NCBI GenBank assembly: GCA_017549185.1
Contig: JAFYVJ010000063.1
Span: 1 to 64,000 of the forward strand
Reading direction: 5' to 3'
Source of the DNA: Roseburia sp.
GTDB lineage: Bacteria; Bacillota; Clostridia; Lachnospirales; Lachnospiraceae
DNA: 64,000 bases
The number at the start of each line of letters is the position of its first letter. Position 1 is the stretch's first letter. The notes under the pieces are model-generated. The model was not told the origin of the DNA. It worked only from the letters and a program-made list of their open reading frames with translations, and did no database searches. This document shows positions 34,151-42,400 of the stretch, one piece after another. Made by a program: the position numbers and the translations under genes.

Positions 34151-34313
34151 GTAACAGTTCAGCCATAGGCAATATAATAGGCGAATCATGCTTGCATGAA
34201 TGAGACTATTATGCAGCCTATGAGCGGAACACCATTTTATGAGCAAAGTTAGTTGCGAAGCAACGGGAAAGCGACAAGGTCGCCTTTGCGAATGGCGTGG
34301 GCTGAACTGTTAC
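34151..34313. repeat. Multi-hairpin intergenic element with 14-bp terminal inverted repeats
   Basis: GTAACAGTTCAGCC (34151-34164) is perfectly complementary to 34300-34313. Inside, CATAGGC pairs with GCCTATG and encloses ATAATAG/CTATTAT and a CATGC stem. A second arm is closed by GCAAAG/CTTTGC and holds two small hairpins, GTTGC-GAA-GCAAC and GCGAC-AAG-GTCGC. No coding potential is seen. The ends resemble those of the element at 51225-51357. Confidence 0.75.
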
Positions 34314-34343
34314 TAATGAAGAACAATAGTATTCATAAGTTTA

Positions 34344-34372
34344 TTGCGTACAAGTAATGTTAATGGTATAAT
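34344..34372 (+). promoter_or_regulatory. Promoter of the small HD-GYP-associated-like gene
   Basis: TTGCGT (34344-34349), a 17-nt spacer and a perfect TATAAT (34367-34372), 36 nt before the start codon. Confidence 0.7.
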
Positions 34373-34407
34373 AGTACCAGAATATGTGAAAGAACGAGGA
34401 AAGTGGA

Positions 34408-34653
34408 ATGCAGGTAGTTAGAAAATTAAGCGTAGATCGTATTACGGATAAAATGACAATCGCACATACAGTTTTTTCGCGTACAGGTGGGATACTTGTG
34501 GAAGAAAATACAGCAATTACAAAAGAAGTGAGAGAATTATTAATCAGGAATTTCATTGAAGAAGTATATGTATACATCGAAAGACAGGGATTGACCGAAG
34601 AAGCGTGTGAATATATTAATCAAACAAGAGTAAGAGCAAGAAGAATGCTTTAG
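34408..34653 (+). CDS. Small protein resembling the N-terminal domain of HD-GYP proteins
   Basis: An 81-residue soluble protein. The pattern KLSVDRITDKMTIAHTVFSR, then TGGILVEENTAITKEV and FIEEVYVYIE, resembles the short beta-rich segment that precedes HD-GYP domains (a 'G-x-L-L-x-x-G-T-x-L-T' type sequence), but there is no catalytic domain after it. It has its own promoter and is followed by a terminator, so it is a single-gene unit. Function unknown; the similarity is from memory and weak. Confidence 0.55.
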   Translation: MQVVRKLSVDRITDKMTIAHTVFSRTGGILVEENTAITKEVRELLIRNFIEEVYVYIERQGLTEEACEYINQTRVRARRML

Positions 34654-34761
34654 CATAAAGCGATGAATACTATATAAGAATATCTTATTAGATTAAGTAA
34701 AGAAATTTATGGAGCTAATAAAAGATATAGATTGTAAATATGAATTTTTGATGATAAAATG

Positions 34762-34785
34762 GAGTTGGAAAAAATTTTCCAACTC
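34762..34785 (+). terminator. Terminator upstream of the purO gene
   Basis: GAGTTGGAAAA pairs with TTTTCCAACTC around AA; an AT-rich T stretch follows. Confidence 0.75.
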
Positions 34786-34812
34786 TATTATTTTATAAAG
34801 TTTATGGCTTGC

Positions 34813-34878
34813 AAAACAAGGAGGTAAAAATCCTCTCCTCATCATGGGATTCGGATTTTGCTTCGCAAAACAAGGAGG
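34813..34878 (+). promoter_or_regulatory. Twin Shine-Dalgarno leader element before purO
   Basis: AAAACAAGGAGG occurs at 34813-34824 and again at 34867-34878, 54 nt apart. ATCCTCT after the first copy could mask it, and the hairpin TTTTGCTTCGCAAAA precedes the second. The last 26 nt before the start codon match the leader of the LeuA-like gene (11399-11471, minus strand) almost exactly. Confidence 0.6.
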
Positions 34879-34882
34879 ATTT

Positions 34883-35596
34883 ATGAAATTATTATCATTA
34901 AAAGATGAATTGGCTGGAAATTCTTATCCGGGACGCGGAATCGTAATCGGTAAATCAAAAGATGGAAAATATGCGGTAACAGCATATTTTATCATGGGAA
35001 GAAGCGAAAACAGCCGTAATCGAGTATTCGTAGAAGATGGCGAAGGTATCCGTACACAGGCATTCGATCCTTCTAAGCTTAGTGATCCAAGTTTAATTAT
35101 ATATGCACCTGTACGTGTTCTTGGTAACAAGACTATTGTAACAAATGGTGATCAGACAGACACAATTTATGAGTTAATGGACAAACAGCAGACCTTCGAA
35201 CAGGCTCTTCGTACAAGAGAGTTTGAGCCGGATGCTCCAAACTACACACCTAGAATTTCAGGTATTATGCATATCGAAAATGGTACATACAATTATGCGA
35301 TGTCTATTTTAAAGAGCAATAATGGCAATCCGGATGCTTGCAATCGTTACACATTTGCATACCAGAATCCAATCGCAGGTGAAGCTCATTTCATCCATAC
35401 ATATATGGAAGATGGTAATCCACTTCCAAGTTTCGAAGGCGAACCAAAGTGGGTTGAATTAGATGGTGACATCGATACATTCACAAAAGAAGTTTGGGAA
35501 AACTTAAATGAAGAAAATAAAGTTTCTTTATTTGTAAGATACATTGACATTGCAACAGGCGAGTACGAGACACGTATTGTGAATAAAAATGTGTAA
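34883..35596 (+). CDS. purO: IMP cyclohydrolase, PurO type
   Basis: A 237-residue protein of the archaeal-type IMP cyclohydrolase family, which closes the ring of FAICAR to give IMP, the last step of purine synthesis. Family segments are NSYPGRGIVIGKSKDGKYAV, then YFIMGRSENSRNRVFVEDG and ALRTREFEPDAPNYTPRISG. The start at ATG 34883 is 4 nt after the second AAGGAGG; an upstream in-frame ATG at 34844 would run through the leader element. It lies 159 nt before the AICAR formyltransferase gene; together they replace the usual bifunctional PurH. Confidence 0.88.
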   Translation: MKLLSLKDELAGNSYPGRGIVIGKSKDGKYAVTAYFIMGRSENSRNRVFVEDGEGIRTQAFDPSKLSDPSLIIYAPVRVLGNKTIVTNGDQTDTIYELMDKQQTFEQALRTREFEPDAPNYTPRISGIMHIENGTYNYAMSILKSNNGNPDACNRYTFAYQNPIAGEAHFIHTYMEDGNPLPSFEGEPKWVELDGDIDTFTKEVWENLNEENKVSLFVRYIDIATGEYETRIVNKNV

Positions 35597-35608
35597 TAAC
35601 AACGAGGA

Positions 35609-35727
35609 ACGCAGGTGACAGACGGTAGAAACGGTATGCAAATTTATTTGCAAATATCGGTTTTGTCGGGTGGCAGACTGTGTGGCGACTGTCACACAGC
35701 GATAGAGCGAAGCTCTAGAGCCTGCGT
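35609..35727 (+). ncRNA. Structured RNA candidate between purO and the AICAR formyltransferase gene
   Basis: ACGCAGG (35609-35615) pairs with CCTGCGT (35721-35727). Inside are GCAAAT-TTA-TTTGC-type, CTGTGTG/CACACAG and TAGAGC-GAA-GCTCTA hairpins. GTGACAG near the 5' end can pair instead with CTGTCAC, so two exclusive folds are possible. I found no match to the ZTP or purine riboswitch consensus. It may be a regulator or just a dispersed repeat. Confidence 0.45.
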
Positions 35728-35755
35728 GTAGTATATATAGATACAGGAGATAAAT

Positions 35756-36934
35756 ATGAAAGAATTAGAATTAAAATATGGTTGTAACCCAAATCAGAAA
35801 CCTTCCAGAATTTATATGGAAGAAGGCGAACTTCCAATCAAAGTTTTAAATGGTAAACCGGGATATATCAATTTCCTTGATGCATTCAATGGCTGGCAGT
35901 TAGTAAACGAATTGAAGAAAGCAACTGGTCTTCCGGCAGCTACTTCTTTTAAACATGTTTCACCGGCAGGTGCAGCAGTAGGTCTTCCATTAACAGATGT
36001 TGAGAGAAAAATTTACTGGGTTGATGATATGGATGTAGAGTTTACACCACTTGCAAACGCTTATATTCGTGCAAGAGGCGCAGACAGAATGTCATCTTTC
36101 GGTGATTTCATTTCCTTATCAGATGTTTGTGATAAAGAAACAGCATTAGTTATCAAACGTGAAGTGTCTGATGGTGTTATCGCTCCTGGCTATACAGACG
36201 AAGCACTTGAAATTTTGAGAGAAAAGAAAAAAGGCGGTTACAATGTAATCGAAATCGATCCAAACTTCGTTCCAAATCCAATTGAACGCAAAGAAGTATT
36301 CGGTATTACATTTGAACAGGGTAGAAACGAATTAGTGATTGATGAAAATTTCTTCAATAACATCGTTACAGAGAATAAAGAACTTCCAGAACAGGCTAAA
36401 ATCGATTTGACAATCGCTATGATTACATTAAAATATACGCAGTCTAACTCTGTATGTTATGTAAAAGGCGGTCAGGCAATCGGTATCGGTGCAGGACAGC
36501 AGTCACGTATTCATTGTACAAGACTTGCAGGAAGCAAGGCAGATAACTGGTGGTTACGTCAGTCTCCACAGGTACTCGGTCTTCAGTTCTTAGATAAGAT
36601 CGGTCGTGCTGACAGAGATAACGCTATTGATTTATACATTGGTGAAGATTACATGGATGTATTAGCTGACGGTGCTTGGGAGAATATCTTCAAAGTAAAA
36701 CCGGAAGTTTTTACAGCAGAAGAAAAACGTGCATGGTTAGATAAGAATACAGGTGTGGCACTTGGTTCTGACGCATTCTTCCCATTCGGTGATAACGTAG
36801 AACGTGCTCATAGAAGTGGTGTAAGCTACATCGCTCAGCCAGGCGGTTCTATCCGTGATGATCATGTTATTTATACATGTAACAAATATGATATTGCTAT
36901 GGCATTTACAGGAATTCGTTTATTCCATCACTAG
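35756..36934 (+). CDS. Stand-alone AICAR formyltransferase
   Basis: A 392-residue protein matching the formyltransferase half of PurH, which transfers a formyl group from 10-formyl-THF to AICAR. ELKYGCNPNQKPSRIYMEEG, KPGYINFLDAFNGWQLV, TSFKHVSPAGAAVGLPL and the PGGSIRDDHVIYTCNKYDIA end are characteristic. The IMP cyclohydrolase domain of normal PurH is absent; PurO upstream supplies it. ACAGGAG precedes the start. A hairpin begins at the stop codon. Confidence 0.93.
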   Translation: MKELELKYGCNPNQKPSRIYMEEGELPIKVLNGKPGYINFLDAFNGWQLVNELKKATGLPAATSFKHVSPAGAAVGLPLTDVERKIYWVDDMDVEFTPLANAYIRARGADRMSSFGDFISLSDVCDKETALVIKREVSDGVIAPGYTDEALEILREKKKGGYNVIEIDPNFVPNPIERKEVFGITFEQGRNELVIDENFFNNIVTENKELPEQAKIDLTIAMITLKYTQSNSVCYVKGGQAIGIGAGQQSRIHCTRLAGSKADNWWLRQSPQVLGLQFLDKIGRADRDNAIDLYIGEDYMDVLADGAWENIFKVKPEVFTAEEKRAWLDKNTGVALGSDAFFPFGDNVERAHRSGVSYIAQPGGSIRDDHVIYTCNKYDIAMAFTGIRLFHH

Positions 36935-36980
36935 TCATCTGGGGCTCATCCGAACATGTTTAAATGAGCACCCGATGACT
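36933..36980 (+). terminator. Hairpin after the AICAR formyltransferase gene
   Basis: AGTCATC...CTCAT pairs with ATGAG...GATGACT around a loop of about 13 nt. It overlaps the TAG stop codon, and only a weak T stretch follows, so it could be an mRNA-end stabiliser rather than a terminator. Confidence 0.5.
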
Positions 36981-37007
36981 AATAAAAGAATAGTTATATA
37001 AAATGTG

Positions 37008-37050
37008 AAACACCACAGGTGACTGAGTACAGCCACTTGCGGTGTTTTTT
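37008..37050 (+). terminator. Terminator upstream of the DUF2975 operon
   Basis: AACACCACAGGTG pairs imperfectly with CACTTGCGGTGTT and is followed by T6. Confidence 0.75.
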
Positions 37051-37092
37051 GTTATTTGTGTAGCACTACTTATTTAAAAAAACAATAAAAAA

Positions 37093-37145
37093 TTATCGTA
37101 ATACGATAAAAAGTTATTGACTTTTAGTAATAGTAGAGATAAGAT
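37093..37145 (+). promoter_or_regulatory. DUF2975-XRE promoter with upstream operator
   Basis: TTGACT (37117-37122), a 17-nt spacer and TAAGAT (37140-37145) form the promoter. Just upstream, TTATCGT and ACGATAA (37093-37109) form a 17-bp palindrome with a 3-nt centre, a likely site for the XRE regulator of this operon. Confidence 0.7.
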
Positions 37146-37181
37146 TTCTATAAGTAAATGGAAAGTTATGGAGGGAATCAT

Positions 37182-37661
37182 ATGTCACAAGATGTATTAG
37201 CAAAGTGGTTGAAAGCAATCATTATAGGTGTTGGTATTTTTGGAATACTGGTTTACGGTTTTATGATACCGGAATGCGGAAAAATGTTCGTAACGATGTA
37301 TCCGGAGTTTTCGTATTGCTACTATCCGTGGTTGATTTTTATTTGGATGACGGGTATTCCATGCTATGCTGTTTTGGTTTTTGCTTGGAAAATTGCTGTT
37401 AATATTCAAAAGGATAATTCTTTTTCAGTGGAGAATGCACGTTTGATGAAGCGGATAGCAGGTATGGCATTTTTTGATGTAATCTTCTTTTTCATGGGTA
37501 ATGTGTTGTTTCTGTTTTTAAATATGAATCATCCGGGAATTGTACTTGGCTCTTTACTGATTGTATTCATCGGTGTCGTAGTAGCGATAGCTGCAGGAGT
37601 GCTGTCTCATTTGATTGCAAAGGCAGCTAACTTGCAGGAGCAGACAGATTTGACGATTTAA
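37182..37661 (+). CDS. DUF2975 family membrane protein
   Basis: A 159-residue protein with four hydrophobic segments, at about 9-31, 48-72, 94-118 and 125-150. It fits the DUF2975 family, which is typically encoded next to a small XRE regulator, as here. GGAGGG lies 6 nt before ATG 37182. The function of DUF2975 is unknown; the pairing with a regulator suggests a membrane sensor that controls it. The regulator gene follows after 18 nt. Confidence 0.75.
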   Translation: MSQDVLAKWLKAIIIGVGIFGILVYGFMIPECGKMFVTMYPEFSYCYYPWLIFIWMTGIPCYAVLVFAWKIAVNIQKDNSFSVENARLMKRIAGMAFFDVIFFFMGNVLFLFLNMNHPGIVLGSLLIVFIGVVVAIAAGVLSHLIAKAANLQEQTDLTI

Positions 37662-37679
37662 TAAAGGATGGAAATAGAA

Positions 37680-37916
37680 ATGAACGGAGAAATTATTTTT
37701 AATATAGATGTCATGCTGGCAAAACGGAAGATGAGTCTGACAGAATTGGCTGAAAAAGTAGGAATTACGACTGCAAATATGTCTATTTTAAAAACCGGTA
37801 AAGCGAAGGCAATTAAGATTACCACGCTGACAAAACTATGTGAAGCATTGGAGTGCCAACCGGGAGATATCTTAGAATATCGGGAACAGAAAGCAGAGGG
37901 GAAAGAGCATGACTAG
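37680..37916 (+). CDS. XRE-family regulator (YozG-like)
   Basis: A 78-residue DNA-binding protein consisting almost entirely of one helix-turn-helix: MLAKRKMSLTELAEKVGITT, then NMSILKTGKAKAIKITTLTKLC and the ECQPGDILEY end typical of this group. An alternative ATG at 37668 would add four residues. It overlaps the next gene by 8 nt. It probably binds the palindrome at 37093-37109 and controls this three-gene operon. Confidence 0.85.
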   Translation: MNGEIIFNIDVMLAKRKMSLTELAEKVGITTANMSILKTGKAKAIKITTLTKLCEALECQPGDILEYREQKAEGKEHD

Positions 37917-39171
37917 ATTATTAAGATTGCAATTGCCAATATTAACACCTGTAATGATTTCATTTTTGTTAGGAGTTTTATTAGGCATTGTATGGTTGAT
38001 ACAACTTGGTACATCCGGTGAGAGTCTGATGGCATTACTTAGCTTCCTGATATTTACAGGAATTGCGTTTGGAATGCTTCTTGTATATCCTATTATATTG
38101 ACTGTGATGGAATGGGGCGTATTCGTGGCAGCAGTTAAGAAGGAAAGTCTTCCATTATGGACGAAAGGACAGGATTGTCTGACTGTCGGATTGGCAATAG
38201 TGTATAGCTCTTTGTATGTAGGAGTCGTCGGGAATGCGATGTTTGGTACGGATTGGGAGGAAACGCTTTCTAATGCGGCAAAACATACACCGATATATTC
38301 GCAGTCCATGACAACGGTTTGTGTGATTGCACTGATAGGAATTGTGGGATATTTTTTGGTTAATTTTATACCGATAGAAAAAATGTCGCCATTATTGCTC
38401 GTGCTTGGTATGTCAGCGATGTACCTTGGGACGTTGGAGAGTATTGTCTGGTGTATGCAGGTATGCAGTATGAAAATTTGGTCGGAGGCATATCTGATAC
38501 TTTTGCCGGTGAATTGCCTGATTATTACCGCTAAAACAGTTTGCTGTAAAATGACCGAATGGAAAAATATGTCGCATGAAAATATCAATGTCAGTAAAAA
38601 TATGTTTCTGAAAAAGTGCAATCAGGTACTTGCGAAGTCAGAATACTGGCCGTTGGCTGCGTTTCTGGTGATGTGGCCTCTTTTAGGAATCATGATAGCG
38701 GTGTTGATGTTATTCGGGCAGGCTCCGGATTCTGTCATTAAAGCATGGACAGAGACGAGCGATTGGAATTTGTCACAGAGAGTATCGCTACAGAATATTT
38801 ATTATGATGAACATTATTTATGTACGGTTGCGGCCGGTGGTCATGAAAAAGTCGTGAAACCTTTACGATTGGGAGTGCGTCATGGGCATGAAGTGATAGT
38901 GAACCGTCAGCTTTGTGTGGCAAATGCTTTTGAACAGATATTAGAAGAACGGACACCGAGGTTTCATCGTGTGGTACGCAGTTTTTATGACACATATGGT
39001 TTTCCTGTTGCAAAATTAATTCGTTCAAAATATGTGGCAGATTTCATTTATATATGGATGAAACCTTTAGAATGGATGTTTTTATTTGTGATTTATATAT
39101 GTGATGTACACCCTGAGAATCGGATTGCTTTGCAGTATACAGGGAAAACAGAAAAAGATTTTGCGAAATAG
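37909..39171 (+). CDS. Large polytopic membrane protein of unknown function
   Basis: A 420-residue protein. Six or so hydrophobic segments lie in the first 220 residues, another at about 248-272 and one near 385-400. Between the last two is a soluble region of about 110 residues with YDEHYLCTVAAGGHEKVVKP and histidine/arginine-rich stretches. It resembles an uncharacterised clostridial family (perhaps DUF6688, not certain). It overlaps the XRE gene by 8 nt, so it belongs to the DUF2975 operon. No transporter or enzyme motif is recognised. Confidence 0.7.
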   Translation: MTRLLRLQLPILTPVMISFLLGVLLGIVWLIQLGTSGESLMALLSFLIFTGIAFGMLLVYPIILTVMEWGVFVAAVKKESLPLWTKGQDCLTVGLAIVYSSLYVGVVGNAMFGTDWEETLSNAAKHTPIYSQSMTTVCVIALIGIVGYFLVNFIPIEKMSPLLLVLGMSAMYLGTLESIVWCMQVCSMKIWSEAYLILLPVNCLIITAKTVCCKMTEWKNMSHENINVSKNMFLKKCNQVLAKSEYWPLAAFLVMWPLLGIMIAVLMLFGQAPDSVIKAWTETSDWNLSQRVSLQNIYYDEHYLCTVAAGGHEKVVKPLRLGVRHGHEVIVNRQLCVANAFEQILEERTPRFHRVVRSFYDTYGFPVAKLIRSKYVADFIYIWMKPLEWMFLFVIYICDVHPENRIALQYTGKTEKDFAK

Positions 39172-39175
39172 CGAG

Positions 39176-39274
39176 AAAAAACACTGCTCTTGTAATTTGT
39201 TGTTTGTCCATATGTTCTTTTAAATGTATTTCAATATGACCATATTGGTGCATAATATATAATCCATTGTTCAT
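39176..39274 (-). pseudogene. Remnant of a small XRE-type regulator gene
   Basis: On the minus strand GAGGTG precedes ATG 39274, and the frame reads MNNGLYIMHQYGHIEIHLKE followed by HMDKQQITRA. This is the usual start of a small XRE regulator, but the rest of the helix-turn-helix is absent and the frame runs into the antisense of the neighbouring gene. It looks like a 3'-truncated relic. The similarity is from memory and limited to about 30 residues. Confidence 0.4.
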
Positions 39275-39318
39275 AATAAATTTCACCTCTTGTATATAGT
39301 GTATAAAAAAGTCGGTTC

Positions 39319-39347
39319 TTGACGAATTACATATAAATAGTTACTAT
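39319..39347 (+). promoter_or_regulatory. Promoter of the giant surface protein gene
   Basis: TTGACG (39319-39324), a 17-nt spacer and TACTAT (39342-39347). ATAGTTACTAT occurs twice, 15 nt apart, over and just after the -10 element, and may be a regulatory site. Confidence 0.6.
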
Positions 39348-39403
39348 ATAGATAGTTACTATTTGATTAGTGAAAAAAAAGAGGAGTGAAAGGAGAAAAG
39401 TTC

Positions 39404-42400
39404 ATGTTTAAAAGAGCTTTGGCTTTGTTGTTGACAGCATGTATGATGTTTGATTCATCAGCGATTACAGCGTTGGCAGCAGAGCCGCAAACAGAAGTGG
39501 TTTCAGAAGTTGAAACGGAAACAACAGAGACAGAAGAAACTGAGGAAGTTTCAGAAGCTGTACTTGTCGAAGAAGAAACAGGTTCGGAGCTGCTTGCAGA
39601 AGAAACAGTAACAGAAAGTGAAGTAGTTACTGAAGAAGTGGTTACAGAAACAGAAGAAATGACGGAGACAGAAGAAATCGTCATAGAGACTGTGGTAACA
39701 GAAAAAACAGATGTACAAGAAGATATCATTCCTGTGGAGGAAACAGAATATCCGGCATTAAGTGTAGGGGTAACAACGGCGGTAACGATACCGGCATACG
39801 TGCCTGATACAGAGTATGTAGTTTATACCTTTACTGCACCGGAAACAGGTGTTTATACGTTGAATGCTAAAACACCGGATAGCTATGATTCTTCTTATAT
39901 CAATGTGTATACAGATGAAGAATTTGATGTGAGTATCAGTTATGGTTCTGCGTATATGTATTCTGATGCAAATTTAATACTACCGGAGATGCAGGCCGGC
40001 GAATCAATTTATATTAGAATGCATACATATTCAGGAAGCGATGTTGAAGCAAGTGTAACCATTAAAAAATTGCCTACATATACATTAGTAGAACAGGAAG
40101 ATGACAGTTATACTGCTGAGACGGAGGATTATATATTCCGCACAAGTGTAAAAGCCGGATATCAGAGTCTTCGTGGTGAGGTATCATTAACAGCAAAAGA
40201 AGGTGCGGTTTTAGCAAATAATTATTATGTAAAGAATATGGCAGAGACTATAGACGGCACATATAAATCGACATATTCTAACACCACTTATTTGTATAGT
40301 TATAGTGATTATACCGGTATAGCATCTGTTCAGGTAGAACAGGGTAGTAAGTATAACGTGTATTATATTTTGCAGGATTATGATACTGATGAATATCTTG
40401 CGATGTTTGCAGGTGATATGCTGCTGACTACCGGTAAAACCGACCAAAACTATCATTTATATGATATTACTGCTAAAGAGACAAGTGTTATCTTTGAATT
40501 GGAAGTGTTTGGCTATAGTAACAAGTGTTATTATGCTCCTACAGATGGTTCAGAAGATGAAACTTATATGGTGTTTAATTCGGGCTGGCAAGATTTGCAG
40601 GTATATAATTTACAGCCGGGAACAGAGTATTATTTTGAATTTTTAGATAATGATTCGAATCTGCTTGGCAGAGAGATTGTGAGTACAAAAGAAACGACAG
40701 CAGTTTTTGAGTACGATGCGGCTTTCTTAGAGGATGGTACGACATTAAAGTTTTCCGTAGATGTATCTAATTATAACGGAGATGATAATTATGCATATCT
40801 TTATTATAAGTATACAGATGAATTAGGTTATGAACATACTGGAAATTCGTATAAGTATATTAGTAACTTGGAAGTAGATCCTGAAACGGGAAAAGAATTC
40901 CGGATATCAACATCAGTAAGTCCTGCTTTTATAGCCGGAGAGACTTATGATATTGAACTTTGGGTAGAGTTTGATGACGTAACATATAGTAAAACGATAA
41001 AGACGATAACAATACCTGAGACAGCAGTTGAGGCAGATGATATCCTGTTTACAATCGAAGCTCGTGAAGAAGTAGAAGGATATGTTGATTATTCTGTTGA
41101 TATTGCTAATGTAGAAGATGAGATTTATGGAATGTTATATTACAGACTGCAAGGCGATGTGACATATAATAGCCAGGCAGTTTGGGTATTCCCTAATAAT
41201 AAGGAAGGTTATGTCAGTGGATTACAGGCCGGCAGTACATATGAATTCGTATTGATTATCTGTGGAAGAAGAATTGATGCACTTGTGACAGTTGGGGATG
41301 CAGTTCTGCAACTGATACCGGTAGCTGAGTCAGCAGAAGATAATGCATTCGATATTGTTCGTGAATTTAAAGTGGAAAGCACCGGAGAATTGGAAAATGT
41401 TTATTATCTGAAGATGTATTATATGACAGAGGGTGATACATCTTGGAAAGAACTTGGTTATTATTCTTATGTAGAATTGAATGCAGCAAACGGTTATCAG
41501 GCAAAGTATAAAACAGCAGATTTTAGAGGTTTATTGCCTGATACAGAATATAAAATAAAGTGGTTACTTACTACAGATGAATATAGTTCAAACGGATATA
41601 GTATATTTGAAACCATTACGACAAAAGAACCAGACTTAACAATTGAAGAAACAAAAAGTTTTATCAATAGTCAGCAATATTGTCTTACATTAAATACAGA
41701 ATGTATTTCTAACTTTGATGATTTTTTTGCAATTGTGAATGCTTACGTCAGAGAAACAGGTAAGAATACTTATCGTGAATTGGGAGAAACACATTTTGAT
41801 AGTGATTATGATTACATATCTACGTTGCAAATAGATGGTTTAAAACCGAATACACAATATGATTTATCACTGCGACTCCAAATAGGGGATGAACATGCAG
41901 AATATAAGACATTTACATTTACGACTCCGGTTGATGCAAGAAAAGTTGTGATTGAGGAACCAATCAAGACTTATTTAGATTTGGTAGAGATTTCTTATAC
42001 TGTAGAAGGAATGGATGTAGTAGATGAGACTAGTGTTCAGCTTTTTGTAAAAGAACAAGGTGAAACAGAATGGATAAATCCGACTTCATGGAGTTATGAC
42101 AGTGAAGAGTCCACCGATTACGAAGGTATTAAAAAATTCACTTGGGCTAATATAAATGGTGCTGGGTTCGAAGAAAATACTACCTTTGATTATAAGATTG
42201 GTTTTGGAAAATATGATACAACTGTTAATAACCTGGAAAAGGCAGTAACAGGTACATTTACCATTCCTAAGGATACCAGAACTGTTACAATGAATGAGCC
42301 GGAAGCGAATTTCCATAATGTAACCTTGCCTTATACATTAAGCGGAATGGAAGTTATAGCAGATGACACTTGTGTTCTTATATATATCAGGGAAAAGGGA

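Noticed and set aside
34151..34313. tRNA or tmRNA gene, suggested by the cloverleaf-like folding
   Set aside because: No T-loop GTTCRA sequence with proper stems, no CCA end and the arms have the wrong lengths.
35609..35727. ZTP (pfl) riboswitch before the AICAR formyltransferase gene
   Set aside because: The genomic context would fit, but the conserved CCGCC-type 3' motif of the ZTP class is not present.
39367..39729. 120-codon Ser/Thr/Val-rich frame on the minus strand
   Set aside because: It is the complement of the Glu/Thr-rich low-complexity part of the giant surface protein, which explains its odd composition.
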